Below, piece by piece: positions 37,850-47,064 of a stretch of 64,000 nucleotides of DNA. Position numbers and translations under genes: made by a program. This DNA is from Bin5 sp963662575 (GTDB taxonomy: Bacteria > Chloroflexota > Anaerolineae > Caldilineales > Caldilineaceae), in NCBI GenBank assembly GCA_963662575.1, contig OY759723.1, forward strand, positions 2,170,001 through 2,234,000, written 5' to 3'. How positions within the stretch are numbered: position 1 is the stretch's first letter; the number at the start of each line of letters is the position of its first letter. Under the pieces are notes generated by a model, which saw only the letters and a program-made list of their open reading frames with translations, was not told the DNA's origin and did no database searches.

Positions 37850-37880
37850 CACTGGCCACTAACCACTAATCACTGCAGTT
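37850..37880 (+). repeat. Heptamer array ending in CACTGCAGTT before the atpE ribosome site
   Basis: Four consecutive heptamers, CACTGGC, CACTAAC, CACTAAT and CACTGCA, end in GTT and are followed at once by the AAGGAG site of atpE. The same CACTGCAGTT word precedes the ribosome sites of atpF (38216-38225) and atpG (40925-40934). Related heptamers occur at 10098-10118. Confidence 0.7.
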
Positions 37881-37900
37881 TAGAAAAGGAGTTCACACTC

Positions 37901-38128
37901 ATGGATGTTGAAGTCGCCAAGGAACTGGGTTCTGCTCTTGCTATCGGGTTGGGCGCAATTGGCCCTGGTGTCGGAATCGGTCTGATTGGCGCCAAAGCAA
38001 TGGAAGCGATGGGCCGCAATCCTGAAGTGACCAACACTGTGCAGACGAACATGCTGCTCGGTTTCGCCTTCTGTGAATCGGTCGCCATCTACGCGCTCGT
38101 TATCTCGCTGTTGGTCAAATTCGTCTAA
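37901..38128 (+). CDS. atpE: F-type ATP synthase subunit c
   Basis: The 75-residue proteolipid has two membrane helices joined by the polar loop GRNPE. The ion-binding carboxylate is Glu59 in FCESVAIYAL. The N-terminal helix has the glycine pattern GLGAIGPGVGIG. In sodium-type rings the matching site is GPGxGQG; here the Gln is Ile, so proton coupling is likelier (inference). I chose the ATG at 37901 with AAAAGGAG nine bases upstream; the open frame before it runs through the spacer repeat. Confidence 0.95.
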   Translation: MDVEVAKELGSALAIGLGAIGPGVGIGLIGAKAMEAMGRNPEVTNTVQTNMLLGFAFCESVAIYALVISLLVKFV

Positions 38129-38215
38129 ACCTGTCCTCAGTGGCCGGAGTTAAGTCGTCACTGGCCAGTGTTCACTTCCAGTGGCCTGTGCAACAGTTGG
38201 CCGCTTGCCACGAGC

Positions 38216-38225
38216 CACTGCAGTT
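38216..38225 (+). promoter_or_regulatory. CACTGCAGTT word upstream of the atpF ribosome site
   Basis: The 10-base word lies five bases before AGGAGG (38231-38236) of atpF. It is one of three copies in equivalent positions within the operon. Confidence 0.5.
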
Positions 38226-38242
38226 CTTCCAGGAGGTTGGCC

Positions 38243-38752
38243 TTGGACGCTCTCGATAAATTAGGTATTAGTTGGCAGTTATTGCTCTCGCAGATCATCA
38301 ACTTCGGGCTGTTGATGGTTATTTTGCAACAGTTACTCTACAAGCCCATTCTGAACATGCTCGAGCAGCGCAAACAGCGTATCGCCCAGGGCTTGGAACA
38401 GGCCGACAAGGCGTCGAACGCCGCCGCCGAAGCCGAGGCCGAAAAACAGGCGATCCTCGAAGAGGCCCGCCGCGAAGCACAGGAAGTGCGCGCGCAGGCA
38501 ACCCGCGATGCCGAGCGCATCGCCCAGGATATTCGCAGCCGCGCCGACCAGGAGGCCCAGGAGATCCGCATGAAGGGCCAGGCTGATGCCGAAGCCCAGA
38601 CTGCCGCCGTCATGGCCGATGCCAGAAGGCAGATAGCCGACCTGACCATTGCCGCGACCGAGCAAATCCTGGGCCGGGAGTTGGCGAACCGTGATGAGCA
38701 GGAGCGCTTTGTCAACGACTATCTGGCTCAGCAAAACGGGAGCGGTTCATGA
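38243..38752 (+). CDS. atpF: F-type ATP synthase subunit b
   Basis: The 169-residue stator subunit has one N-terminal membrane helix (SWQLLLSQIINFGLLMVIL) and a long Ala/Glu/Arg coiled coil (EAEKQAILEEARREAQEVRA). The start is TTG at 38243, six bases after a perfect AGGAGG; the frame continues upstream only through the spacer. Its stop overlaps the atpH start (ATGA at 38749). Confidence 0.95.
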   Translation: MDALDKLGISWQLLLSQIINFGLLMVILQQLLYKPILNMLEQRKQRIAQGLEQADKASNAAAEAEAEKQAILEEARREAQEVRAQATRDAERIAQDIRSRADQEAQEIRMKGQADAEAQTAAVMADARRQIADLTIAATEQILGRELANRDEQERFVNDYLAQQNGSGS

Positions 38753-39246
38753 GCGAGCGCGCGACGGCCGAACGATATGCCCAAGCCATTCTCGAGGCAA
38801 TCGTAGAGCAGTGGCAGACCACGCTGACCGAGGTCGCTGACGCCCTCGCGCAGGATCCCAAGTTGGGCGCAGATGTCGACTCCATCGCAAAGGCGATTCC
38901 CGACAACGCCGGCCCCGAGCTGCAGAACTTCGTCAAGATGCTCGTGCAAGAAGGGGATGCAACGCTCCTGCCCCGCGTCATTGCCGCCTTGGGCGCAAGC
39001 CTGCGCGGAGAAACCGGACCGCAGGCAGCTGACATCACAAGCGCTATCGAGTTGGGTGACGACGCCCAGGAAAAGATTCGCCAGCGGCTCTCCCAGCAGT
39101 ATGGCGAGGACCTCGTCTTCAGCTTCGATGTTGACCCATCCCTGATGGGCGGGCTGCGCATCAGGGTCGGCGATCAGTTGATCGACAACACTGTCGCAAA
39201 CCGCCTGATGGCACTTCGAGAAATGGTCGCGGCCTCTGTGCGGTAA
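38749..39246 (+). CDS. atpH: F-type ATP synthase subunit delta
   Basis: The 165-residue product links the stator to the top of the alpha3-beta3 head. The N-terminal ERATAERYAQAILEA and the C-terminal MGGLRIRVGDQLIDNTVANRL blocks are the delta/OSCP signature. The ATG at 38749 overlaps the atpF stop by four bases. The middle is divergent and acidic, as is common in this subunit. Confidence 0.93.
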   Translation: MSERATAERYAQAILEAIVEQWQTTLTEVADALAQDPKLGADVDSIAKAIPDNAGPELQNFVKMLVQEGDATLLPRVIAALGASLRGETGPQAADITSAIELGDDAQEKIRQRLSQQYGEDLVFSFDVDPSLMGGLRIRVGDQLIDNTVANRLMALREMVAASVR

Positions 39247-39341
39247 ACTTGAATTTAGTAGTCAGTATTGGTTCTTGAAGAACAACGGCAGACGCCTGCC
39301 AGGAACCCAAAACTGAAAACTTACAATAAAGGACAGCGCTT

Positions 39342-39782
39342 ATGGCAGTTCAGACTGAGGAACTGACCCAGGAATTTACCGACCGGCTTAAGCAACAGAT
39401 CCTCAACTTCACGCCGGCCCCCAGCCGCGTCGATGTGGGCGAAGTCGTCGAAGTCGGTGACGGCATCGCCATCATTTCCGGCCTGCAAGGGGTCATGGCA
39501 AGTGAGTTGGTCGAGTTCACCAAGACAGGTGTACTCGGTATCGCCCAAAACCTGAACACCGATTCCGTCGGTATCATCATCATGGGTGAATACACCGAAA
39601 TCGAAGAGGGAGACCTGGTGCGCAGCACCGGCCGCCTCGCTTCCGTCCCCGTCGGTGACGAGTTGATCGGCCGCGTTGTCAACGCCATCGGACAACCCCT
39701 CGACGGCAAAGGCCCCATTGACGCAACCGAGACTCGCCCAGTGGAGCGCATCGCCCCAGGCGTCGTGCGGCGCATTGGGTAG
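39342..39782 (+). CDS. atpA: ATP synthase subunit alpha, N-terminal part (gene frameshifted)
   Basis: This frame encodes the N-terminal beta-barrel and the start of the nucleotide domain of subunit alpha (VGDGIAIISGLQGVMASELV, NLNTDSVGIIIMG, VVNAIGQPLDGKGPID). It ends at TAG 39780, directly after RPVERIAPGVVRR, where normal AtpA continues without a break. The remainder continues in another frame from about 39779. Between CGC (39771-39773) and GTA (39779-39781) there are 5 bases where 6 would keep the frame, so one base seems to be missing. All other operon genes are intact, which makes a sequencing or assembly error, or a very recent mutation, the best explanations. The ATG at 39342 has AAAGGA about ten bases upstream. 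Confidence 0.93.
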   Translation: MAVQTEELTQEFTDRLKQQILNFTPAPSRVDVGEVVEVGDGIAIISGLQGVMASELVEFTKTGVLGIAQNLNTDSVGIIIMGEYTEIEEGDLVRSTGRLASVPVGDELIGRVVNAIGQPLDGKGPIDATETRPVERIAPGVVRRIG

Positions 39783-40870
39783 ACACCCCCGTCGAAACCG
39801 GCGTCACCGTCGTTGACGCCCTCATTCCCATCGGCCGCGGCCAGCGGGAGTTGATCATCGGCGACCGCCAGACCGGCAAAACCGCTCTAGCCATCGATAC
39901 GATAATCAATCAAAAGGGCAAAGACCTGATCTGCATCTACGTCGCCATCGGTCAGAAGCAGTCTACGGTGGCGCAGGTAGTGGGCATTTTGGAGAATCAC
40001 GGCGCGATGGACCATACAATTGTCGTGACCGCATCTGCCGCAGACCCGGCCGCCTTGCAGTTCCTGGCGCCCTACGCCGGTTGTGCAATGGGCGAAGAAT
40101 TCATGGAGCAGGGGCGCGACGCGCTGATTGTCTACGATGATCTCTCCAAACACGCCCAGGCTTACCGCCAGGTATCGCTGCTGCTGCGGCGTCCACCCGG
40201 CCGCGAGGCCTATCCCGGCGACGTCTTTTACCTGCACAGCCGCCTGCTGGAACGGGCCGCGCGCATGGATGAGGAGTTCGGCGGCGGCAGCCTGACCGCG
40301 CTGCCGGTGATCGAAACCCAGGCCGGCGACGTGTCTGCATACATCCCCACAAACGTTATTTCAATCACCGACGGCCAGATCTTCCTGGAAGGCGACCTCT
40401 TTTACGCCGGCATCCGCCCTGCCATGAACGTCGGCCTTTCCGTAAGCCGCGTGGGCAGTGCCGCCCAGACCAGGGCGATGAAAGGCGTGGCCGGCCGCCT
40501 GAAGCTGGAGTTTAGCCAGTTCCGCGAGTTGGCCGCCTTTGCCCAGTTCGGCTCCGACCTGGACGCCGCCACCCAGCGCCAGCTCAATCGCGGCCAGCGC
40601 ATTCAGGAAACTTTGAAGCAGCCCCAGTACGAGCCTCTGCAGTTGGACAAGCAGGTCATGAATCTCTTCGCCGTGACAAACGGCTATGTCGACGACATCG
40701 CCGTCACCGATGTCAAGCGCTGGGAACTGGAGCTGCACGCCTACATGGATGCCAACCATCCGGAGATAGGTCAGGCCATCCTGCGCTCTCAAGATCTTCC
40801 CGATGAGTCGCTCGATTCGCTGCGCTTGGCCCTGGAAACGTTCAACAGTAGCTGGAGTGGGTCCGAATAA
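39779..40870 (+). CDS. atpA: ATP synthase subunit alpha, C-terminal part (after frameshift)
   Basis: The frame begins VDTPVETGVTVVDALIPIG at 39779 and carries Walker A GDRQTGKTALAID, ALIVYDDLSKHAQAYRQ and PPGREAYPGDVFYLHSRLLER, then the C-terminal helical domain. Joined to the frame that ends at 39782 it would give a product of about 508 residues, the normal AtpA length. The first ATG is at 39851, after the strand leading to the P-loop, so an independent product would not fold as AtpA. It lies 76 bases before atpG. Confidence 0.93.
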   Translation, partial: VDTPVETGVTVVDALIPIGRGQRELIIGDRQTGKTALAIDTIINQKGKDLICIYVAIGQKQSTVAQVVGILENHGAMDHTIVVTASAADPAALQFLAPYAGCAMGEEFMEQGRDALIVYDDLSKHAQAYRQVSLLLRRPPGREAYPGDVFYLHSRLLERAARMDEEFGGGSLTALPVIETQAGDVSAYIPTNVISITDGQIFLEGDLFYAGIRPAMNVGLSVSRVGSAAQTRAMKGVAGRLKLEFSQFRELAAFAQFGSDLDAATQRQLNRGQRIQETLKQPQYEPLQLDKQVMNLFAVTNGYVDDIAVTDVKRWELELHAYMDANHPEIGQAILRSQDLPDESLDSLRLALETFNSSWSGSE

Positions 40871-40924
40871 ACCAGTGATCAATTGTCAGTGACCTGTGCA
40901 GTGACCTGGCAACCAACCACTGAT

Positions 40925-40934
40925 CACTGCAGTT
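40925..40934 (+). promoter_or_regulatory. CACTGCAGTT word upstream of the atpG ribosome site
   Basis: The 10-base word abuts the GAGGAGG site of atpG. The preceding bases hold CACTGAT and CAGTGAC heptamers, as in the atpE spacer. Confidence 0.5.
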
Positions 40935-40946
40935 GAGGAGGCATTG

Positions 40947-41816
40947 GTGGCAAGCACACGTGAGATTCGCCGTCGCATCCGCTCGGTCAGAAACATCTCT
41001 CAGGTCACGAGAGCGATGGAAGCCGTGGCTGCGTCCAAGATGCGGCGTGCCCAGCAGCAGGTGTTGGCGACCCGCCCCTATGCGGAAAAGGCCCTCGAAG
41101 TGCTCAGCGACATCGCCCGTCTGCACAGTAGCGGCGGCGACATGGATGCGCTTATAACCTCCAGAGCCGAAGTGAAACGGGTCGGGGTTATCCTGATCAC
41201 GGCCGATCGCGGGCTGGCCGGCGGCTTCAATGCCAATGTACTGCGTCAAAGTGCAGCCTTCGTCAAGGAGCAGCGTGACCAGGGGCGCGAGGTAGAAGTC
41301 GTTGCCGTGGGCAGGAAAGGCCGCGATTGGCTTCTGCGTTACGATCCGGTCATCCGCGCCGAATACACCAATATGCCCGATTCCCCCTCGTCCGGCGACA
41401 TCGGCCCCATCTCCCGCACTGTCATCGACGACTTCCGCTCGGCTCGCTTCGACGAGGTCCATCTCATCTTCACCGATTTTGTCAACACACTGCTCCAACG
41501 GCCCACAGCGCAGCAGATTTTGCCGGTCATCCCGGCCGAGCAAACCGTTACGATGCCGCCCGACTATATTTTCGAGCCAAGCGCCGAGGCCGTGTTGGAG
41601 CAGGTACTGATCGGCTTCATCGAAGTGCAGATCTTGCAGGCAATGTACGAGAGCATCGCCAGCGAACACTCGGCGCGCATGGTTGCCATGCGCAACGCCA
41701 CCGAAGCCGCCAATGAACTCGTCGACGAGTTGACATTGACCTACAACAAGGCGCGCCAGGAAGGCATTACCCGTGAGTTGATGGACATTATAGGCGGTTC
41801 AATCGGCCTGGAATAG
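40947..41816 (+). CDS. atpG: F-type ATP synthase subunit gamma
   Basis: The 289-residue rotor shaft has the conserved coiled-coil ends: STREIRRRIRSVRNISQVTRAMEAVAASKMRRA at the N terminus (read in parts) and ARMVAMRNATEAANELVDEL with NKARQEGITRELMDIIGG at the C terminus. I chose GTG 40947, six bases after GAGGAG, over the TTG three bases earlier. Confidence 0.96.
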   Translation: MASTREIRRRIRSVRNISQVTRAMEAVAASKMRRAQQQVLATRPYAEKALEVLSDIARLHSSGGDMDALITSRAEVKRVGVILITADRGLAGGFNANVLRQSAAFVKEQRDQGREVEVVAVGRKGRDWLLRYDPVIRAEYTNMPDSPSSGDIGPISRTVIDDFRSARFDEVHLIFTDFVNTLLQRPTAQQILPVIPAEQTVTMPPDYIFEPSAEAVLEQVLIGFIEVQILQAMYESIASEHSARMVAMRNATEAANELVDELTLTYNKARQEGITRELMDIIGGSIGLE

Positions 41817-41864
41817 AGTTGAGCGGGCTGGAAGGCCCCTTCCCATAGCAGAACGGAGCATACT

Positions 41865-43282
<1,418 letters not shown>

Positions 43283-43283
<1 letters not shown>

Positions 43284-43714
43284 TGACGATACAGGTCGAA
43301 ATTGTAACCCCCAGTCGGCAGCTGTACAGCGGCGCTGTCCAGATGATCACCTTGCCCGGCGTCGAGGGCGAGATGGGCGTATTGGCAGGCCACGCCCCCT
43401 TGCTCACCACGCTGAATATCGGTGAAATCACGCTGCATAGCGCCGACGGCGAGCCCGAATACATCGTCGTCAGTGGCGGCGTAGTCGAAGTACGGCCGGA
43501 CAAGGTGATCGTGCTGGCGCGCTCGGCTGAGCGTGCTGATGAGATCGACATCGCCCGCGCCGAAGCCGCCATGCAAAGCGCCGAAGAGGCACTTAGCACG
43601 CGGTCGCCCGAGGAGCGCCGCCCCGTAGAGATCGCCTACCGCCGCAGCCAACTGAGATTGAAGGTCGCCCGCCGTCGCCGCAGCAGCCGACCGGGTGCCT
43701 TCGTGGAGGATTAA
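43283..43714 (+). CDS. atpC: F-type ATP synthase subunit epsilon
   Basis: The 143-residue product has the N-terminal beta sandwich (EIVTPSRQLYSGAVQMITLPG, GEMGVLAGHAPLLT, VVSGGVVEVRPDKVIVLA) and a C-terminal helical region (EEALSTRSPEERRPVEIAYRR) with a basic tail. It couples rotation to catalysis and may inhibit ATP hydrolysis. Translation is coupled to atpD through TAATG. It is the last gene of the operon and a strong terminator follows. Confidence 0.95.
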
Positions 43715-43744
43715 GGGTAGCGCCTTCTTGCAGAAAAAGAATTC

Positions 43745-43784
43745 AGGCCGGGTCTTCGCACATGAAGACCCGGCCTTTTTGTTG
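43745..43784 (+). terminator. Rho-independent terminator of the atp operon
   Basis: AGGCCGGGTCTTC (43745-43757) pairs perfectly with GAAGACCCGGCCT (43764-43776) around a 6-base loop and is followed by a T-rich tract (TTTTGTTG). It lies 30 bases after the atpC stop. Confidence 0.93.
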
Positions 43785-43923
43785 TGTGTATCTGTCCACT
43801 GGGATCTGCCTGTGTTCCTGGACATGAACAAAACGGCTCGTTAGGATTTTCTCGCGTGCCGGTAGATAATGGCAGACACAGAGCAAGTTTCAGGGAATGG
43901 CGGGTCAACAGTGGAGATGCACT

Positions 43924-44853
43924 ATGGATCGCAAAAATATCCGTGACTGGCTGCGCGGACCAGTAGTGGCGGTTGCGACACCGTTCAAAGAGGACTTTTC
44001 ACTCGATCTGGCCGCTTTGCAAGACAATATCCGCTTCATGATCGAAGGCGGTGTCACCACCGGTGACGGCGTCCTATTGGTAGGCGCGGCAGGCGGCGAG
44101 TTCCCAACCCTGAATGTGGACGAACGCAAAGCGGTCATGGACGCCTCGCTCGAAGCTGCCCAGGGCCAGGTGCCGATCATGACCAGTATTCAGCACACCG
44201 ATTTCCGGGTCATCCTCGACCTCGCCAACTACGCTGAAGAAGTCGGCGTCGCCGCCGCCCAGTTGGGTCAACTCTACTACTACCCTTCCACCGAACGAGA
44301 CATCTACAACCTTTTCAAACTGGTTTCCGACCACTCCAGTGTAACCCTCATGGTCTACCACACGCCCTGGGACGGCATCCACATGAGCCGCGAACTGCTG
44401 GACCGGCTGACGTCGATCCCCACCGTCGGCGCAATCAAGTGGGCCTCAGCCGATATGGCGCTCTTCCGTGACACTATAATTGCGTTCAAAGACACGGTGG
44501 CCATGGTCGACAACGAGGGCCATCACCTGCTCAGCCATATGTATGGCTCAAGAGCGTTCGTCACCCACCTCAGCGGATTCTGGCCTCAGTATCCCCGCAA
44601 GATCTGGCGCCAGTTGGAGGCGGGAAAATACGAGGACGCACACGTAACGCTTGCTGCATTCAAGTGGAAGTGGTCGGCCTGAGTGGAGCAGGCAGTCAAA
44701 TATACCGAGGGCGAGGGACCGTTCATAAAGGCGGCGATGGAAGCGGTAGGCCTCAAAGTCGGCCCGCCGCGTCCGCCCTATACACGGCTGTCTTCTGAAC
44801 TCCTTGCCGAACTGCACACCCTCTTCCGCGAGGCGGGAGTGCCCCGAGTCTGA
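43924..44853 (+). pseudogene. DHDPS/N-acetylneuraminate lyase family gene with in-frame TGA
   Basis: Reading through one TGA at 44680-44682 gives a product of 309 codons, the normal length of this TIM-barrel aldolase family, which joins or splits pyruvate and an aldehyde. The Schiff-base lysine is Lys172 in VGAIKWAS; the family tyrosine is in MVYHTPWDG. Codons 1-252 end KWKWSA, then TGA, and the same frame continues VEQAVKYTEGEGPFIKAAM and GPPRPPYTRL to TGA 44851. That tail is exactly the C-terminal pattern of the family (EGPxIKAAxE, GPPRPP). So TGA replaces a sense codon, plausibly Trp (TGG). The shortened protein would lack the last helices. The ATG at 43924 has GGAG nine bases upstream. 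The gene is convergent with the permease operon that includes an Asp-box protein. Confidence 0.85.
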
Positions 44854-44998
44854 ACCTGTGGTTCGGGTCTTTCATGACATCTTCGCGTAGCCTACGCACG
44901 GCCCATCCACGATAGCCTTCTCTTTCTCCACTGTCCAGACAGCCGGCTCCCTCAAAAAGCTAGTGCAGAGGCACTGCCATCTTGTCCTCCGTATCAGC

Positions 44999-45973
44999 CT
45001 AACTCCTCTCAGGTGTCAGGGCGCGCGGATTCAAAGCGTCATTGAGACCATCGCCGAAGAAGTTGAAAGCGATGATTGCCAACATCAACAGGATACCAGG
45101 CATCAGCACCAAGTGGGGATAATAACGCCACTGTCCCATGCTCAGGACAATCATGTTGCCCCAGCTGGCCCCAGGGGGCTGGATGCCGATGCCAATGAAA
45201 CTGAGGCTCGACTCGTACATCATCGCGCCGCCGAAGCTGCTGCTCAAAGCCACGATCACCGGGCCGATAGCGTTTGGCACAAGATGCCGCAATATAACCC
45301 AACGTTCCTTGGCCCCCACACAGCGGGCAGCCAGGACAAAATCGGTCGCCCGCAACGTCAGCACCTGACCGCGGATCAGGCGGCCGATACCAGCCCAGCC
45401 AATCATCGACAGCGAGCCAAAGACAACCAGGTAGTCAATATAGACAGTGTTTTCTGCAAGAAAGCCGATTCCCTGCGTTGTCTCAAGTTCCCGTGCCAGC
45501 CGCAGGACCCATGGCCTCAGCGTGGACGCCAGCAGCATCGCCACCAGAATATGGGGAAAGCTGTCGAACAGATCAACGATGCGCACAAACACGGCATCGG
45601 TAAGCCCCCCGCGATAGGCCGCCAGCGTGCCGAAGAGAATACCGATTAGATAGGAAATAGAGGTGCTTACGACAGCCACCATGATCGCCGTCCGTCCACC
45701 CCAAAGCAGGCGCGACAGCATATCACGCCCCAATTCGTCTGTGCCCAGCAGGTGCTCGCGGCTTGGCCCTTGATTGTACGCCCGCAGATCCTGGTCAAGA
45801 TAATCCTGCGGCGCTAGGTAGGGTCCGAAGATGCCGATAAAAAAGATGAAAATGATGACAAAGAGGCTGATCATCGCCAACCTGTTTGCAACCAACTTGC
45901 GCACGGCATCGCGAACCAGGCTGCGTTCCTCGTGGCGAAACAGTTGGCTGGCGGAGGTAGCCTCACTGTCCAC
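44999..45973 (-). CDS. Dpp/Opp-type ABC transporter permease (DppC-like)
   Basis: The 324-residue product has an N-terminal OppC-type leader segment (LVANRLAMISLFVIIFIFFIGIFGP), DYLDQDLRAYNQGPSREHLLGTDELGRDMLSRLLWGGR in parts, and the ABC-binding EAA loop (ARCVGAKERWVILRHLVPNAIGPVIV). These define the second permease of peptide/nickel importers. The start is GTG at 45973, two bases after the OppB-like stop and seven bases after GAGGAGG. No ATPase genes follow, so energy must come from subunits encoded elsewhere. Confidence 0.93.
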   Translation of the reverse strand: MDSEATSASQLFRHEERSLVRDAVRKLVANRLAMISLFVIIFIFFIGIFGPYLAPQDYLDQDLRAYNQGPSREHLLGTDELGRDMLSRLLWGGRTAIMVAVVSTSISYLIGILFGTLAAYRGGLTDAVFVRIVDLFDSFPHILVAMLLASTLRPWVLRLARELETTQGIGFLAENTVYIDYLVVFGSLSMIGWAGIGRLIRGQVLTLRATDFVLAARCVGAKERWVILRHLVPNAIGPVIVALSSSFGGAMMYESSLSFIGIGIQPPGASWGNMIVLSMGQWRYYPHLVLMPGILLMLAIIAFNFFGDGLNDALNPRALTPERS

Positions 45974-45975
45974 AA

Positions 45976-46932
45976 CTAAACCTCCTCGACACGTCTGCCT
46001 AGTCGGACTCGCGGGTCAACCAGCCCATAGGAAATATCGAGCGCCAGATTCAAGGACATTGCAATGATCGCCGCCACCACCGTCGTCGCCAGGATGACAG
46101 GAAAGTCTCGCGCCACGAAGGACTGAAAGCTGAGGGCGCCGTAACCCGGAATGTTGAAAACGCGTTCAACGAAGATAGAGCCCTGCAGGATCCCACCGAA
46201 AAGCCCCACGCCGACCGACAACAGGGGCGTCAGGATGTGGCGAAAAATATGCCTCCAGATGACCATCCGTCGCGGCAGCCCCTTGGCGTAGGCGGTGCGC
46301 ACATAGTCCTGCCTGATGACCTCCAACACCGCGCTCCGCGCCTGGCGCACGATCCCCATCAGCGGCCCCACCGCAATACAGAATGCGGGCAGCACAATCC
46401 GCACGTCGAATATACCGCCCCAGCCGATTGGGTTCTTCAGAACAGGGATCACCAGCACGAACAGAATCATTAGCATCGGCGCCAATACAAAGGTTGGGAT
46501 CGAGGACACCACGACCGACGCCGACACAATCGCGTAGTCAATCAGCGTATTCTGTCTCAAGGCCGCGAAGATCCCCAGGGGAATGCCCGTCCCTACCGTT
46601 ATCAGAAAAGCCACGAAGCCGAGTTGCACACTGACCGGCAGCGCTCGCCGGATCATCACCTCGATGGGGCGGCCGCCGGCCCAGATCGACTTGCCGAACG
46701 TGCCCCGCACGAGACCGGTGACGTAGTCGCCGAACTGCACCAGGAACGGGCGGTCCAGCCCATATTGCCTGCGCAAGGCTTCATAAGCTTCCTCACTCAA
46801 CCTGCCTTGCTGCTCCAAAAAGACACTGACCGGGTCGCCAGGACCGAAATAGGTCAGGGCAAAGGCGACGAAGATGCCAACCAGTAGCGTCGGCACGATT
46901 GCACCAAGGCGCCTGATGAAATAGCCGATCAT
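45976..46932 (-). CDS. Dpp/Opp-type ABC transporter permease (DppB-like)
   Basis: The 318-residue product opens MIGYFIRRLGAIVPTLLVGIFVAFAL and has the FGPGDPV-like motif, the conserved RRALPVSVQLG stretch and the EAA loop YVRTAYAKGLPRRMVIWRHIFRHIL (in parts), all typical of the first permease of peptide-type importers. It is preceded 130 bases upstream by the Asp-box gene and followed after two bases by the DppC-like gene. Confidence 0.94.
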   Translation of the reverse strand: MIGYFIRRLGAIVPTLLVGIFVAFALTYFGPGDPVSVFLEQQGRLSEEAYEALRRQYGLDRPFLVQFGDYVTGLVRGTFGKSIWAGGRPIEVMIRRALPVSVQLGFVAFLITVGTGIPLGIFAALRQNTLIDYAIVSASVVVSSIPTFVLAPMLMILFVLVIPVLKNPIGWGGIFDVRIVLPAFCIAVGPLMGIVRQARSAVLEVIRQDYVRTAYAKGLPRRMVIWRHIFRHILTPLLSVGVGLFGGILQGSIFVERVFNIPGYGALSFQSFVARDFPVILATTVVAAIIAMSLNLALDISYGLVDPRVRLGRRVEEV

Positions 46933-47064
46933 GGCTGCTCACCGCCGATGTTTGGCAGCAACGACCAACAGACCCCGCGACAAGCCGTGAGGAATTCACT
47001 CTCGCAGTTTCTATTGCCAGCAGCGCGGCCAGAAGCCTTGATCGTATACCCCCAGCACTCGGAC

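Noticed and set aside
37901..38128. Sodium-coupled c-ring
   Set aside because: The Glu-Ser pair in helix 2 is present, but the Gln of the GPGxGQG sodium site is Ile here, so the motif is incomplete.
44680..44853. Selenocysteine at the TGA of the DHDPS-family gene
   Set aside because: The family does not use Cys or Sec at this C-terminal site and no SECIS-like hairpin is apparent directly downstream.
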